Shown here piece after piece: positions 28,962 to 41,662 of a stretch of DNA of 64,000 nucleotides. Source of the stretch: Arabidopsis thaliana (Eukaryota > Streptophyta > Magnoliopsida > Brassicales > Brassicaceae). The stretch lies in assembly GCF_000001735.4 (NCBI RefSeq), contig NC_003074.8, positions 23,195,261-23,259,260 of the forward strand. Direction: 5' to 3'. Position 1 is the first letter of the stretch, and each line of letters opens with the position of its first letter. The translations under genes and the position numbers were made by a program. A model generated the notes under the pieces. That model was given only the letters and a program-made list of their open reading frames with translations, was not told the origin of the DNA and ran no database searches.

Positions 28962-30488
28962 TTTTCCTTCCTCTCTCTCTAATCCCAGGAGAAATTTAGT
29001 CGTCTTCTTCGCCTGATTTCCGAGGATCCGATCTATTCAGGTTAATCCAATTAGAACCCGAAATAAATGTGCCTTTATATTATGGGCTTTAACGTAAACA
29101 CTTCATGGGCCCAACTTTGAGATATCAATTCCTGTAATTACGTTAGTGTGAAGGTAATTATTACCAGAATTTTACCCGTTCCTTAACATTAAGCAGGAAT
29201 TGTTGTTACTTTGTTACTAGGCTTTTAATAGTTTAATAAAATTTAGTCTGCTGTCGAAAAAAAAAAAGTGCAAAAGTTCCTTTATGTTTGACTTGTTGGT
29301 GGATTAGAATTTCAAACCCCTGATTTAGCAGTTCTTAATGGCCATTACGGACTATATATGATAGTAATTTATATGTCATATATAATGTTATATATTTTAT
29401 ATATAAAACATTTAATTAAATATGACTTTAGTTTTTTTTTAAAGAATTATATTAATTTTTGGTAAAGTTTAATTCTAGTATTTTTACGGTATTAAAAAAT
29501 GTTTGGGTTGTTTTTTCAAATTTAATAGTTAATTTTCCACTTTTAAAGAAAACAATTGCTTTTCATTGTTTTGGAGAAGGTAGTTCACGCCCATGGCTGT
29601 TTCTAAGCTAGGGAATCTTTTCTTATGTGAGAGTGAGAAAAGGTTGTTCAAATATTACCCAGAGACAGACTACCTTTGTTGCCTCTCCAGACTTTTGTGT
29701 TATAACTTCTTTCGTCGAAAATTTAGTCTCACTTCGTTCCAGGCCCGACTCAATATTATTTTGGGTTCTGTGCTAAAAAAAAAAATATCCCCTTTAAACC
29801 TTTAAATCCAAAAAATTTTAGTTTACGTGGCAGTGTTTACTGTCTCTTGTAAACGTAATACACTTGTAGTTCTATTCAACCATTGTAATTTTATCTAGAA
29901 AAATAAAAATTCCTATAAATTAGGACCCTAAAATTTAAGAGAGAAAATAAGGACTCTGTGCCTTGGCACTGCTGGCACACCCTGCTTCGTTCACAACCAG
30001 GATCTGTTCGGAAAATCAGCACTTGTGGGTACCAATATGGACTTAGCTATGTACAACCTGAATGTCTTCCGAAAATCATCAGCACATCTCCGCACCGGTC
30101 TCGAATATCTAATATCGTGATGGAATTGCTGTTCCCAAATATTTTGCTTACCTCTACTCTAGTGTCTCTAATTATATTCGGTTATCGTTACAAATATTCT
30201 ACTTGAAGCGGTTACTTATCTAGCTGGTTTTGCTTATGTCTACATCTTACTATTTAATATTTATTCTGTTAAGCTTTTCCATAATCTATTAACATTTAAT
30301 CTCGCCTTGTTTCTAATAAACACAATGCTTTAAAACAAAAATTAGTCATTACACAGTATACATACTACATAGCATATTGCTTAAGAAAACCAGAGACGAG
30401 AAGCATTCTATTTCTACAAACAGATGAGATATAGCTTACCTTAACATTCTATCTCTACACTTATTATGCATCAAAGATGATGATGTCG
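28962..30488. other. Intergenic: complex I subunit promoter and unassigned AT-rich DNA
   Basis: The first 150 bases are the complex I gene leader and promoter, with GGGCCCA near 29108. Beyond this lie AT-rich runs (29350-29420) and two short forward frames (29593-29805, 29958-30206) that resemble no family I know; the composition suggests old repeat-derived DNA. The high end holds the DRB4 3' region. Confidence 0.5.
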
Positions 30489-31903
<1,415 letters not shown>

Positions 31904-31926
31904 CTCTATCTAAACTGGCAGGAATT

Positions 31927-32095
31927 AACCAAACATAAAGAGATCAACGTGTATCAGAATTTCTCAAACATAAATGGCAAACGAAGAGACGAATTTCAGA
32001 TTTCAGAATTGGTCAACCAAACATAAAGAGATCAACATGACAACATGTATCAGAATTTCTCAAACATAAATGGCAAACGAAGAGACGAATTTCAG
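31927..32095. repeat. Two tandem copies of an approximately 90-bp unit in the DRB4 5' UTR intron
   Basis: AACCAAACATAAAGAGATCA at 31927 recurs at 32015, and GTATCAGAATTTCTCAAACA at 31950 recurs at 32047, followed by the same word pair ending GACGAATTTCAGA. The offset shifts from 88 to 96 bases, so one copy has an eight-base difference. It lies in the predicted 5' untranslated intron. Confidence 0.9.
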
Positions 32096-32186
32096 AATTG
32101 GTCAGACTCAATGATCTAGGGTTTCGTACAGATCGATAACATCAAAACAGCGAAAGGAATCTACGATTATAAACACAAAATCGTAC

Positions 32187-32360
32187 CTCTTTGAAATGGT
32201 GAAGACACTTCGAGGGAGGAAGTGAACAATCAGACAAAGCATTCGCTGATTGAAACTCATCGAGAAACCATAATAAGTATACACATGTAAATTGTCTCAA
32301 GGATACGAAAGATTCGGGTTAACCCAGCTTGAACGGGTATGATCCGAAATAATCCATTAA
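32187..32360 (-). promoter_or_regulatory. DRB4 noncoding first exon and promoter, a degenerate copy of the complex I gene 5' region
   Basis: On the forward strand CCTCTTTGAAATGGTGAAGA at 32187 matches CCTCTTTGGAATGGTGAAGA at 28812, including the position of the splice donor (exon ends AAAGAG then GT). CATTCGCTGA is shared a little further on, and GGATNCGA...GGTTAA near 32300 matches 29024-29045. The copy is shorter, with gaps, and its reading frame is lost. It supplies the likely first exon and promoter of DRB4 and, on the other side, the upstream DNA of the LYR gene. Confidence 0.75.
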
Positions 32361-32502
32361 TGGGCCAAAATTGGGCTTATTCATGAAAGTTGTAAAGGCC
32401 CAATGAAACTCGAAGTTGATCAGAAGGTTGTCGGCGACCAAATTTCTAAATCCAATTTTGGGAGGGAGACGACGGCGGAGGTTGAAAGGGGAAAGAGCAG
32501 AA

Positions 32503-32920
32503 ATGGTGACCGGAGAAGCGTTGATCGCGTACAGAGCACTGCTCAGGGCAACAAAGAAATCATTCGCCGGAGATACCGAGATGCTAAAAGCTTCGGCGTC
32601 CGAGATCCGTAAGAAATTCGAAGAGAATCGCCTCGTGGCTTCTAACTCCGACATCACTCGCCTTCTAGAAGAGGCGCGTGAAGCGACGCAGTTCATTTCC
32701 ACCATGATCGTCCAGGCTAAACTCAACGAACGCGGCGGATATGGTTCGTTCTGACTCTTTTTATCTTGCGCACCATCTGTTTGTTGAAATGCGTGAGTGA
32801 AAGCTCATATCTTTGGAAATTTGATTTTTCTGTGTCGTAGAGATGAAAGCAAGTCAGGAACACGCGGGAGCTACTTTGGAGCTTCCATCAGAGGAGATGC
32901 TTCGGAAAAAATCTGTATGA
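32503..32920 (+). CDS. Complex 1 LYR-like small protein (At3g62810 type)
   Basis: Two exons (32503-32743, 32841-32920) join to 106 residues. The start [19 protein letters not shown] resembles the LYR motif with Ala in place of Leu (AYR), followed by a basic helix and the downstream Phe (about residue 44 in KKFEENR). These small three-helix proteins sit in the mitochondrial matrix and help assemble Fe-S or respiratory complexes by binding acylated ACP. The specific client is unknown. The open frame continues upstream by 29 codons, but the ATG at 32503 begins the conserved fold. It is transcribed divergently from DRB4, with about 250 bases between the predicted transcripts. Confidence 0.9.
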
Positions 32921-33166
32921 GTGTAAGTCTGAAATTGGATTACTTCTCCCTTACTCGTTTTGTTTGATCGGGAAAGGTGGATCCTTTTTATGCTTCTCTG
33001 TTTGTTTTCTCTTTTCACGGCCAAGTTGAATCAATAAGAAGCTCTTTACATACATTTTTGGATGAGATTCGTCCATTTCAAAACAAGAATTACAGAATTC
33101 ACTTACATCCATGGCTAATATTGATTATGTTGTATGTTAGACTGTAGACCTCACTTTTCTACTTTT

Positions 33167-33270
33167 CTTAGAAGCATTGTCTTGTCGTAGAGACCCATCT
33201 TTTGTGTCATTCTCAAATCTTAGAAGCCTTGTCTTGTCGTAGAGACCCATCTTTTGTATCATTTTCAAAT
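33167..33270. repeat. Two tandem 52-bp units
   Basis: CTTAGAAGCATTGTCTTGTC at 33167 repeats as CTTAGAAGCCTTGTCTTGTC at 33219, and each unit runs on to CTCAAAT or TTCAAAT. Units are equal in length with about three differences. No coding role. Confidence 0.93.
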
Positions 33271-34456
33271 CCATGTCACTTTTATTGTTAGATTGAAATA
33301 TAATTATTTCCTACATAAGCTTAGGTTTCGTCATCTATCTAGATTTCCTTGTCCCCGATTGTTTCACAGAGTCTGATGGGAAGTTTGAAATAGAGTTGAC
33401 GCGAGAAGATTGAAGCCGTGATGGTCACTCTAGTTTTTCAAACCAATAAAATAGAACCTATATTGTTGATACGGGGTCCGAGAAGTATGGTTCATTTTCC
33501 AATGAAAACCACTACACAATCTGTCAAGATTTACCCCCATTCATGAGTGTCCACAGCATTTGCTCAGAAGTCCTTTTTTATCATCTCCATTCATGATTTT
33601 AAGTTCAGAGTTCTAGCTTTCTCTTATTAGTGTCTCAGTCATCTTCTCGCTGGTGTGCAATCCTTAGATTCTTGTGTTGAAGAGCATTGTTTCATAGGAA
33701 TCATGTGAATCGTCATAACCACATATACTTTGTTCTCTCAATTCATGTGAGTTTGATTCAATTCTTTAGCTGTATTCATAAATGCTCACGCATTACGTGA
33801 TTATGTTGTATATAAGAACTCACGCACGTCCTAAAGAAAGTAGCCATGTCGTGAATAAAGAAAAAGGTAACTAAAAAAATGGATTCGAAAAGAGATATGG
33901 TCATGGGCCTCATGGCGATGACAAAACTACATAATGTAGCTTTTTCGATGTAAGGTACCAAAACCTCATTCCGTACACAACTAGCTCATCTTCCATTTAT
34001 AAACAGTTTCATATATACCATATATTCGTAGCCATTGATGAAATAAATATTATCATAGAAGGATTTATACTCACTCTTCTTATCACTTCGTTGCATAAGA
34101 GATGCGACAAATTACGTTTTCAATCTTTGTTAAGTCCGCCTGGTAGAGTAAGAATAAGCTCAATGATTAGCAAAACAATAAATAAATAAATAGATCGATC
34201 ACTAGTTTTATTAGGTTGGAGTAGTTGTTGAAAATGGTAAAAAAAATAATGATATTTCTATTCAACATAGTAATCATAATACGAGATAACTAAACCAACG
34301 AATTGTTATCGGCAAAACAACAAATTAATAAAATCGAACGAAGTGTTAGAACGAAATGTTGTGATCATAACTCCGACACCTACAAATGGACCGCCATACT
34401 TTTTATACTTTCACTTTAAAACCTACCAAAACCCCTAAATTAAATTTATACGTGTC

Positions 34457-34464
34457 TATATATA
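34457..34464 (+). promoter_or_regulatory. TATA box of the PMEI gene
   Basis: TATATATA about 58 bases upstream of the start codon at 34522, consistent with a short leader. Confidence 0.55.
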
Positions 34465-34521
34465 CGATCTCTCGTCGAGACACCAATTAATTTTGTATAA
34501 AGATTACAATTCTCACAAAAC

Positions 34522-35106
34522 ATGAAAACTCCCATGAGTTCTTCTATCACGTTTGCACTCGTCTTCTTTCTCCTTTCTCTCAACCCAACTTCATCATTAC
34601 CGTCCAAACGCGAAAGCTACGTTCAAAACGCGTGTAGTGTTACACGCTACCAAGACCTCTGCGCTAAAACGCTATTGCCGTTTGCATCAGTCGCCAAGAA
34701 CAGTCCCAGCAAATGGGCACGTGCCGGCGTTTCCGTTGCCATAACCGACAACAAAGACGTCCTTAGACACCTTCTCAAAACGAGGCTTTCAACGATTGGG
34801 AAACGAGACCGAATCGCTTTGTCGGATTGTCGCGAACTTCTCCAAGACTCTCTTGATAGTCTCCACAAGTCCTTGGCCGTCCTCCGGACACTCAGAGCCA
34901 GCGAGTTTCAGCAGCAGATGAGTGATCTTGCTACGTGGCTTAGCTCTTCCCTCACTGACAAGGACACGTGTCTTGATGGGTTTGAAAAGACATCGACGAG
35001 GTCATCATCAACGGTCAGGATGATTCGGAAGAGAGTCACGACGTCTATGTACTTGTCCAGCAATTCTCTCGCACTCCTCAACAAGCTAGCGGCTAATGGT
35101 TTGTAA
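34522..35106 (+). CDS. Plant invertase/pectin methylesterase inhibitor (At3g62820 type)
   Basis: A single exon of 194 residues. A signal peptide (about 1-26, SSITFALVFFLLSLNPTSS) sends it to the cell wall. Four cysteines at 38, 47, 103 and 150 are spaced as in the PMEI/invertase-inhibitor fold, where two disulphides hold an N-terminal hairpin to a four-helix bundle; the family usually has a fifth free Cys that I do not see. YQDLCAKTL, ALSDCRELL and DKDTCLDGF are the family landmarks. It either inhibits pectin methylesterase, and so sets pectin charge and wall stiffness, or cell-wall or vacuolar invertase; sequence alone does not decide which. Confidence 0.93.
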   Translation: MKTPMSSSITFALVFFLLSLNPTSSLPSKRESYVQNACSVTRYQDLCAKTLLPFASVAKNSPSKWARAGVSVAITDNKDVLRHLLKTRLSTIGKRDRIALSDCRELLQDSLDSLHKSLAVLRTLRASEFQQQMSDLATWLSSSLTDKDTCLDGFEKTSTRSSSTVRMIRKRVTTSMYLSSNSLALLNKLAANGL

Positions 35107-37278
35107 TCTCTTAAATCATAAACTTTTACAAAAGCTTTAATTTTCCATGAAAGTGTAAGATCATATTATTAATAAGGTGGTTCATGGCTGATCACTACGA
35201 TAACTGTATCTCTCTCATTATAATGGAATTATTTACAGGCGAAATAATAATGGGCCTAATGTCCTATATTGGGCCAATGTTATTAGTCAAGTATTGTCAT
35301 TTTTATTCGACCGTCACAAGCCCATGCCACCTAACGAGTAACGAACCTCTCTCTCATCAAGTCAAAACGTGAGAAGAAGTCGGTGATAAAAACCTAATAA
35401 AAATCACTCGAAAGATATTTTTTTCTTGGTTAAACACTCAAAAAGATTTTGTCTAACTACTATAACTCGTTTTAGTCCTTTCCATAAACCATTTTAATTC
35501 CTTTTACGATAATAACTTGAAATTTTCTTACTCTTAACGCCACAACATTGCTAAACGAATTTCATACAAATATAGCGCAATTATTACTTTGATAGCATAT
35601 TATTGTTGCTTCATATCATATGTTTAGGTAGTTGCAACTTTTGTTTTGTCTACATGTATATATCACCGTGTTAATTATATATTTTGTTTCATATTGTTAA
35701 GATCAGTATATAACTTTTTAAAACAAGATGCTTTGATTTTGTCACTTACATATACATAGTTTCATATAAGAGATCCTTCCTAACATTGTAGTTAGCTAGT
35801 CTTATTCCATTAGTTTTAAATGGGTATAAAATTTAATTGTTATTTATAAGAAAACAAAGAAGTTGATTAGAGAAAGAAAAAAACAATTATTTATAAGAAA
35901 TTCAATTATTAGCCATCGCGAATCTAAAAAGTTAGGCAAGAAAGTGAAGGAGATGTGGGGTGACATAACTAGCTAACCGCCAGGTTAGCATCACAAGTCA
36001 ACGTAAACATAAAACACCAATGCTCTTCCATTTTTCAAAAAAATTGTATTCACATCCGAGTCTGAAGTTTTTTTGTGATTTGTTTAGATCACAAGTTAGG
36101 AATTTTGTAGTTTTGCGCAGGGAGGGAGACGCCGAGGGAGGTGTTTAGGGAGGGAGGGAGGTAGACGCCGTCGCTACTTAGTGTAAATTATCTTTTCAGA
36201 TCGTAAAGCTAGTAAAATATTGATAGTATAATTCATATGTAGCTATTAAAGGTAGATCCAAACCATCATGGTTTAACCATGTGTTATTGTGTCGTAATAA
36301 GCAAAGGCTTTATCTTATATAATCAGAAACACTTAAGGACGTAACTCAAAATATACAAGTTTCATTAACTATAATCAAATAATTGTGTTTGAGCAAATGT
36401 TTCAAATATATGGTTAGTTTCAATCAAAACGGGTTTTCTTTTATTCTAGACCATTCCATTTTTTTCTAAACTACTTAGACAATCGTAATCACTCGGTAAA
36501 AAACACTGTTACAAAATGGGGTCGTAGAGATCTACCACTAATTAAATTGGATTTACCTTTTACTCTTTGGCTCCTTTTTGAAAAAATTTGAAGTTAACAA
36601 AATAACCAAATAAAATAAGAATAAGTCGTCACATTTAATCTCATAGGCAATTTTTGAATCTAATACAAATCACGTTTTTCCAACCCTGATGGTCAAAAGC
36701 GTTATGAATGTGCTTTGTAAAAAACTGTTTAGTTTGTTAGGACATGCTTTTATATTATTACAAATTTTAAATATCATGTTTATGCTATAATTGAAAAATA
36801 CGAACGTCGAAATCACTCAAAGCTCACACCAATCTGGCTTTGAGTGCTAAGTTAGGGTTTGGCATTGACTTTGTTTACGTGAGATTACCATACCTAACGA
36901 ACCTATCATTTCATTAATTACAAATTGAGTATTAAAAAAACATATAATATGTGTTTTCGTGTTGTTGCAAATAATGGACTAAGTAACAATATTCATTGGT
37001 CCGATTTTGAAGGAAAGTTCAATGAAATAAATAAAAGGGTAATCTCGTAATAAGAGTGAAAAACAAGCCTTAACCTGTAAACGCTTACGCTAGTTAAATA
37101 CACAACAAAGACCGATTCGCTTTTCACTCTCTCGTTCAAGGTCCGACTCAGTTCCCGGCGAGTTCGACTCGGTGATTGATTTTTTCCTAGAAAAATAAAA
37201 TTTCTTCTTAACGATTGATCGATTTTGGTTTTCTATCTTTCGATTCTAGATCTAGAATTCAATTTGTGAGGTTTGGAG
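35107..37278. other. Intergenic, with a G-rich patch
   Basis: 2.2 kb between the PMEI gene and UXS2, AT-rich apart from a G-rich patch at 36119-36170. The last 250 bases hold the UXS2 leader. No gene recognised. Confidence 0.55.
36119..36170 (+). other. G-rich patch with quadruplex-like GGG runs
   Basis: Within about 50 bases there are seven runs of three G on the forward strand, in GGGAGGGAG, GAGGGAGG and AGGGAGGGAGGGAGG. Two of the clusters are followed by AGACGCCG. Four or more such runs with short loops can fold into a G-quadruplex. The surroundings are AT-rich, so the patch stands out in base composition. Confidence 0.7.
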
Positions 37279-40093
37279 ATGGCGAGCGAGCTGATCAATC
37301 GGCGACACGAGACGGATCAACCAACCGCCGATGCTTATTACCCGAAACCAATCAAACCATGGTTCACGGTGACTCGTCCGATGCGTTACATGCTCCGTGA
37401 ACAGAGACTTATCTTCGTTCTCGTTGGCATTGCAATCGCTACTTTGGTTTTCACAATTTTCCCTCGCTCCACACAATCAACCCCTTACTCGGATCCTTTC
37501 TCCGGTTACGGAATCCGACCCGACGAATCGTACGTTCCGGCTATACAAGCTCAGAGGAAACCTAGCCTCGAGTACCTGAACCGGATCGGAGCAACAGGCG
37601 GGAAAATCCCACTGGGATTGAAACGCAAAGGGCTAAGAGTGGTTGTGACCGGTGGTGCTGGATTCGTTGGATCGCATCTCGTGGATCGTTTGATGGCTAG
37701 AGGAGATACTGTGATTGTTGTTGATAATTTCTTCACTGGAAGGAAAGAGAACGTTATGCACCATTTCAGTAACCCTAACTTTGAGATGATCCGTCACGAT
37801 GTGGTTGAGCCGATTCTTCTTGAGGTTGATCAGATCTACCATTTGGCTTGCCCTGCTTCTCCTGTTCATTACAAATTCAATCCCGTCAAGACTATCATAT
37901 CCTTTCTTTCTTTTTTTTCAATTTTCGATTCGATTTTGGAATTGTTGTTTGTGTTTGTTCCTTGACTTTGATTGATACAAGACGAATGTGGTTGGAACAT
38001 TGAACATGCTTGGTTTGGCTAAGCGAGTTGGGGCTAGATTTCTTCTGACGAGTACCAGTGAGGTTTATGGTGATCCTCTGCAGCATCCTCAGGTTGAGAC
38101 TTACTGGGGCAACGTTAATCCCATTGGTAATAATCTTCCCTCATTAGTTATTCAAATTAAAGTTTGAGTTTTTATGCCTTGTGTTTGGTTGTGAATTCTC
38201 TAATCGGAATCTGATGAAAAGGAAGCGTTATTGTTTCCCAATGTTTATTCCACCGTCGCGTGACACGACGACGTGTATAGAGCTTCTATGTCTTTTGTGC
38301 TTTCTATCATTTTCTGTGTCGGAAAATGCGCACGTTAGGAGAGAGGGATTGTTCAAAAAACAGGTGTTTTTTATGGTTCAGATCTGGTCCCCTGTCTCTC
38401 TAAGGTCAAACCATTGAAGCGTAAATAACGGGTCTTTGTGATCGTGCGGCTCTATTATACGTGTCTCTACCTTAGACGCAGCCTCCACATTTACTGCTAG
38501 CCTAACATTTCAATTGCCGACTTTCAAAATTCTAGAGCTTACTTGCTTTTAATTCTAATTTTACTGGCACGGTAACTATTACCAACACGTGCATGTTTTC
38601 TTGTGATTTGATTGATGACTAATTGGGTTTGTTATGTAACAGGTGTTCGTAGTTGCTACGATGAAGGAAAACGTACGGCAGAGACGTTGACCATGGACTA
38701 TCACCGAGGTGCCAATGTTGAGGTTGGTTACTCTTTTTTCATTTAACCTCCTTTTCAAGCCATTTTACGGTTTGTCTAGTTGAGTAACAAGAGTTTATTG
38801 TTGATTGGCCACAGGTCAGAATTGCTAGGATCTTCAACACCTATGGTCCAAGAATGTGTATAGATGATGGGCGTGTTGTTAGTAACTTCGTTGCACAGGT
38901 TGGTTAATAATCTAGTGGGCACAAAACTATTAATGATTAAAGACTGGTTTGGTGGAGTAATGATTGTTTTATATTGGCAATAATTGAACAGGCACTAAGG
39001 AAAGAGCCATTGACTGTTTACGGTGATGGGAAGCAGACAAGGAGTTTCCAATTTGTTTCTGATCTGGTAAGGCTTTCCTTTTCCCCCCTCAAAGAATAGA
39101 GTCCTACAACTTGCCAACACAAATATTTGTATTCTATTGTTTCTTTGGTCCCTCAAGAGATATTCTTACATTCTTGTGGAAAGGAAACAAAAAAAAAAGC
39201 CAAATTTGGTAGGTGGTTTGATGTCAAATCACTAGTATATTCAACTTCAACCCTTTTAAGTTTAGACCTTTAAGTTCTTTTTGTATCTAGTGGAGACTAC
39301 TTTTTAGGGTGACATTCTCAAAGGAAAGGATTTTACTTCTGTGTAGATGCATTCCAGTATCTTTTCATATTTTGGGGGGTAGAAAGATTTGAGAGAAGGG
39401 AAAAAATATGTGTTTAGTGAGCTCACATGTTATTGAATAAACTGGTGGGTATGTCGTGGGATCTGATAACAAAAGAGACCCCAATTTGTTATAGATATTA
39501 AATGGTCTCCATTTTAGCAATCTTATGAAGACGGCTGAGTATCAATAATCAATATCATGTGACAAAGGACCAAATGGGCTCTCAACTTTATTGCCCTCTT
39601 TGTCCTGGTTATTTTTAGCTGTCAATATTGTATGATCAATCTGATTTCGTGTTTTTGTGATGCAAAAGGTTGAAGGTTTGATGAGACTGATGGAAGGAGA
39701 ACATGTCGGCCCATTCAACCTCGGTAACCCTGGTGAATTCACGATGCTCGAGCTCGCTAAGGTCTCTCTCTCTCTCTCTCTATACATACCTTTCGATTTT
39801 TATATATGACCCTGGGTTCTGATAATTGTGATTTGGTTGGTTTTTGTTTGAAGGTGGTCCAAGAGACAATTGATCCGAATGCAAACATAGAGTTCAGACC
39901 AAACACAGAAGACGACCCTCACAAGAGAAAGCCTGACATCACAAAGGCCAAAGAGCTTTTAGGTTGGGAACCAAAGGTCTCTCTTCGTCAGGGACTGCCT
40001 CTCATGGTCAAAGATTTCCGTCAACGTGTCTTTGGTGACCAGAAGGAAGGCTCCTCCGCAGCTGCAACCACCACCAAGACAACTTCAGCTTGA
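37279..40093 (+). CDS. UXS2: UDP-glucuronate decarboxylase 2 (UDP-xylose synthase, membrane type)
   Basis: Seven exons (37279-37896, 37979-38126, 38643-38722, 38815-38898, 38992-39066, 39669-39761, 39854-40093) join to 445 residues. A cytosolic tail and one membrane segment (about 43-62) make it a type II Golgi protein. The SDR/epimerase-like Rossmann fold carries GGAGFVG at 125-131 for NAD, and the catalytic Tyr261-x3-Lys265 in [16 protein letters not shown] and [11 protein letters not shown] are family landmarks. It oxidises and decarboxylates UDP-glucuronate to UDP-xylose, the donor used by XXT1 and xylan synthases. The first intron is not GT-AG: it is an 82-base AT-AC intron with U12 signals. 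A CT repeat follows exon 6. The Ala/Thr-rich end is usual for the membrane isoforms. Confidence 0.96.
37897..37978 (+). other. U12-type AT-AC intron of UXS2
   Basis: The intron opens with ATATCCTTTC, the exact U12 5' splice consensus, and closes with AC at 37977-37978. TTCCTTGAC at 37958-37966 matches the U12 branch-site consensus, with the branch A 13 bases from the 3' end. Splicing here gives VKTI followed by KTNVVG in an unbroken frame; no GT-AG choice does so. Confidence 0.95.
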
Positions 40094-40466
40094 GCAAATG
40101 CAGAATCTGAGTAGCAGCCACTGCGGCTGGTAGTGGGTTTATAACAAAATTGCAAGAGCGTCGTTTCTTTAAATTTATTTCGCTTTTGATTTCTGTTTTG
40201 ATAATCGTGTAAACGTAGAGTAAGAATTTGGTACCTTTACTTACTACTATTCATGGACCTCACTACAGTTTTAAAAGAAAAAAGAACTTCTCTTTTGATA
40301 TTACAAAGTTCACTGGCTGCGTTTCAAGTCAAAGATAGAAGACAAGTGAAAAATACAAGGCAACACTAGTAGATTTAAGGCTCATAATCAAAACATGTTC
40401 TCACTGTTGATGCAACAATTAGGATTTGACAAGAAGAAGCGAGAATTATCATAAGAAGAGCTTCTT

Positions 40467-41355
40467 TCACTTGGGGTTCCTGAGGACGATAATGACTGAG
40501 TCTCCACGCAGGAACATCTTGCTGATGAATCGATCTCTGTTAACAGGAAGAGCTTTCTTCTTTCCTTTTCCGGTTTTCGGAACCTAAAAAAAAACACAGA
40601 GAACCCATGTAAGAAACAGCACTTGTCTACTAGTAAACCACAGGCAGAAAACAGATACAAAAGATGTTAACCTCAGTCCACATTTCTCTGACATTTTCAA
40701 GAACCATGTTGCAGTGCCTGTCAAAAGCCCTAACTCGGCCAAGGAGTTTCCTGTTGTTACGGCAATTGATCAACACCTGAGTGTTATTCTTAACACTCAT
40801 CATCAAAACAGAGAGTGGTCCAGTGTTGAACTCCTCCTCCTCAGTCTTTCCCTGCTAAAGAATGACATTCAAGGAAGAGTATTAAACAACAATGCATCCA
40901 ATACAAGATTGCCTTGTTAAGTACTCTCATCCAAAACTAGCAACATTCATTCATATAGCCAAAACTCTAGCTGACCATCTGTGATGAATTCTCAGGACAG
41001 TGTTTTCTATTCACTAACACAACTACTTGAAGATACAGAAACCACATGACTTGTAATGGTACATATTCATCAACAAATTACATAAAATGAAGGATCAGGC
41101 AACAAAAGATTCCAGGCACTAAAAAGCTAGAGACATAGACATGGTACAGATATCGAATTTAGGGTTCTATGTTTATGCTTGATAGATCGAGAAATCAGTA
41201 ACGAGAAAGACGGGGAGAGTTACTTACGTTGGTATCCTCTTCCATTGGTTTACTGAAATCGAGAAAAAAAAAAGTGTTAGAGAAGATCTAGAAGAAGAAG
41301 AATGATAAAAATTAGAAGACGAAGATGAGAAAACCTAGAACTAGAATTACCTCAT
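40467..41355 (-). CDS. Spliceosomal core protein SmD2
   Basis: Four coding exons (41355-41351, 41252-41228, 40851-40672, 40583-40467) join to 108 residues. The first holds only five coding bases. The Sm fold is complete: Sm1 with [41 protein letters not shown], and Sm2 with the [15 protein letters not shown] ending. SmD2 pairs with SmD1 and the F-E-G trimer in the heptameric ring around U1, U2, U4 and U5 snRNAs. A noncoding first exon is predicted upstream of about 41480, with a donor at GTAAAACCC and an acceptor TTTTCAG about 45 bases before the ATG. TTAGGGTTT (telo-box) and GGGCC words upstream suit a housekeeping gene. Confidence 0.94.
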
Positions 41356-41458
41356 GTTCACTTGAAGCTCGATGAAATTCGGCGAAACGGTGGAAGCTGA
41401 AAAGGAGGAAAACGATGAATTTAGAAACTATCAAGAGATTTTCATAGAAACGCAGATC

Positions 41459-41662
41459 GAAGAAATTAGGGTTTTACCTGCTATACGCTAAATCCCGCTT
41501 TCGTTTTCCAAAAAGATCTCTCTCACACGAAGAAGAATGATGAGGTGTACTCGAGAAATCAAGTGTAAACAAACTCAGTGGCGGTTTAAGAGGGCTGAAT
41601 TGAGGCCTATCTAATTATTGGGCCTTAAGATACTAAAGCCCATTAAATATCCTCATATGTTT
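41459..41662 (-). promoter_or_regulatory. SmD2 promoter and noncoding first exon (original copy)
   Basis: Contains TTAGGGTTTTACCTGCT, spanning the predicted 5' UTR splice donor, then TAAATCCCGCTTTCGT, GGCGGTTTAAGAG, ATTGGGCC and ACTAAAGCCCATTAAATAT. All of these recur in the same order at 43981-44148, upstream of the NYN gene. Confidence 0.75.

Larger units (their letters stand above)
32921..34521. other. Intergenic, with a short tandem repeat
   Basis: Holds the LYR gene 3' end and the PMEI promoter. Apart from the 52-bp duplication at 33167-33270, I recognise nothing. A 61-codon reverse frame at 33776-33961 shows no family features. Confidence 0.55.

Noticed and set aside
29593-30206. Two forward open frames of 70 and 82 codons between the complex I and DRB4 genes
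   Set aside because: No recognisable motif, low complexity and AT-rich; probably chance frames in repeat-derived DNA.
32416-32502. 29 extra N-terminal codons on the LYR protein
   Set aside because: The stretch is Arg-rich and begins at a non-conserved ATG; the family fold starts at the ATG at 32503.
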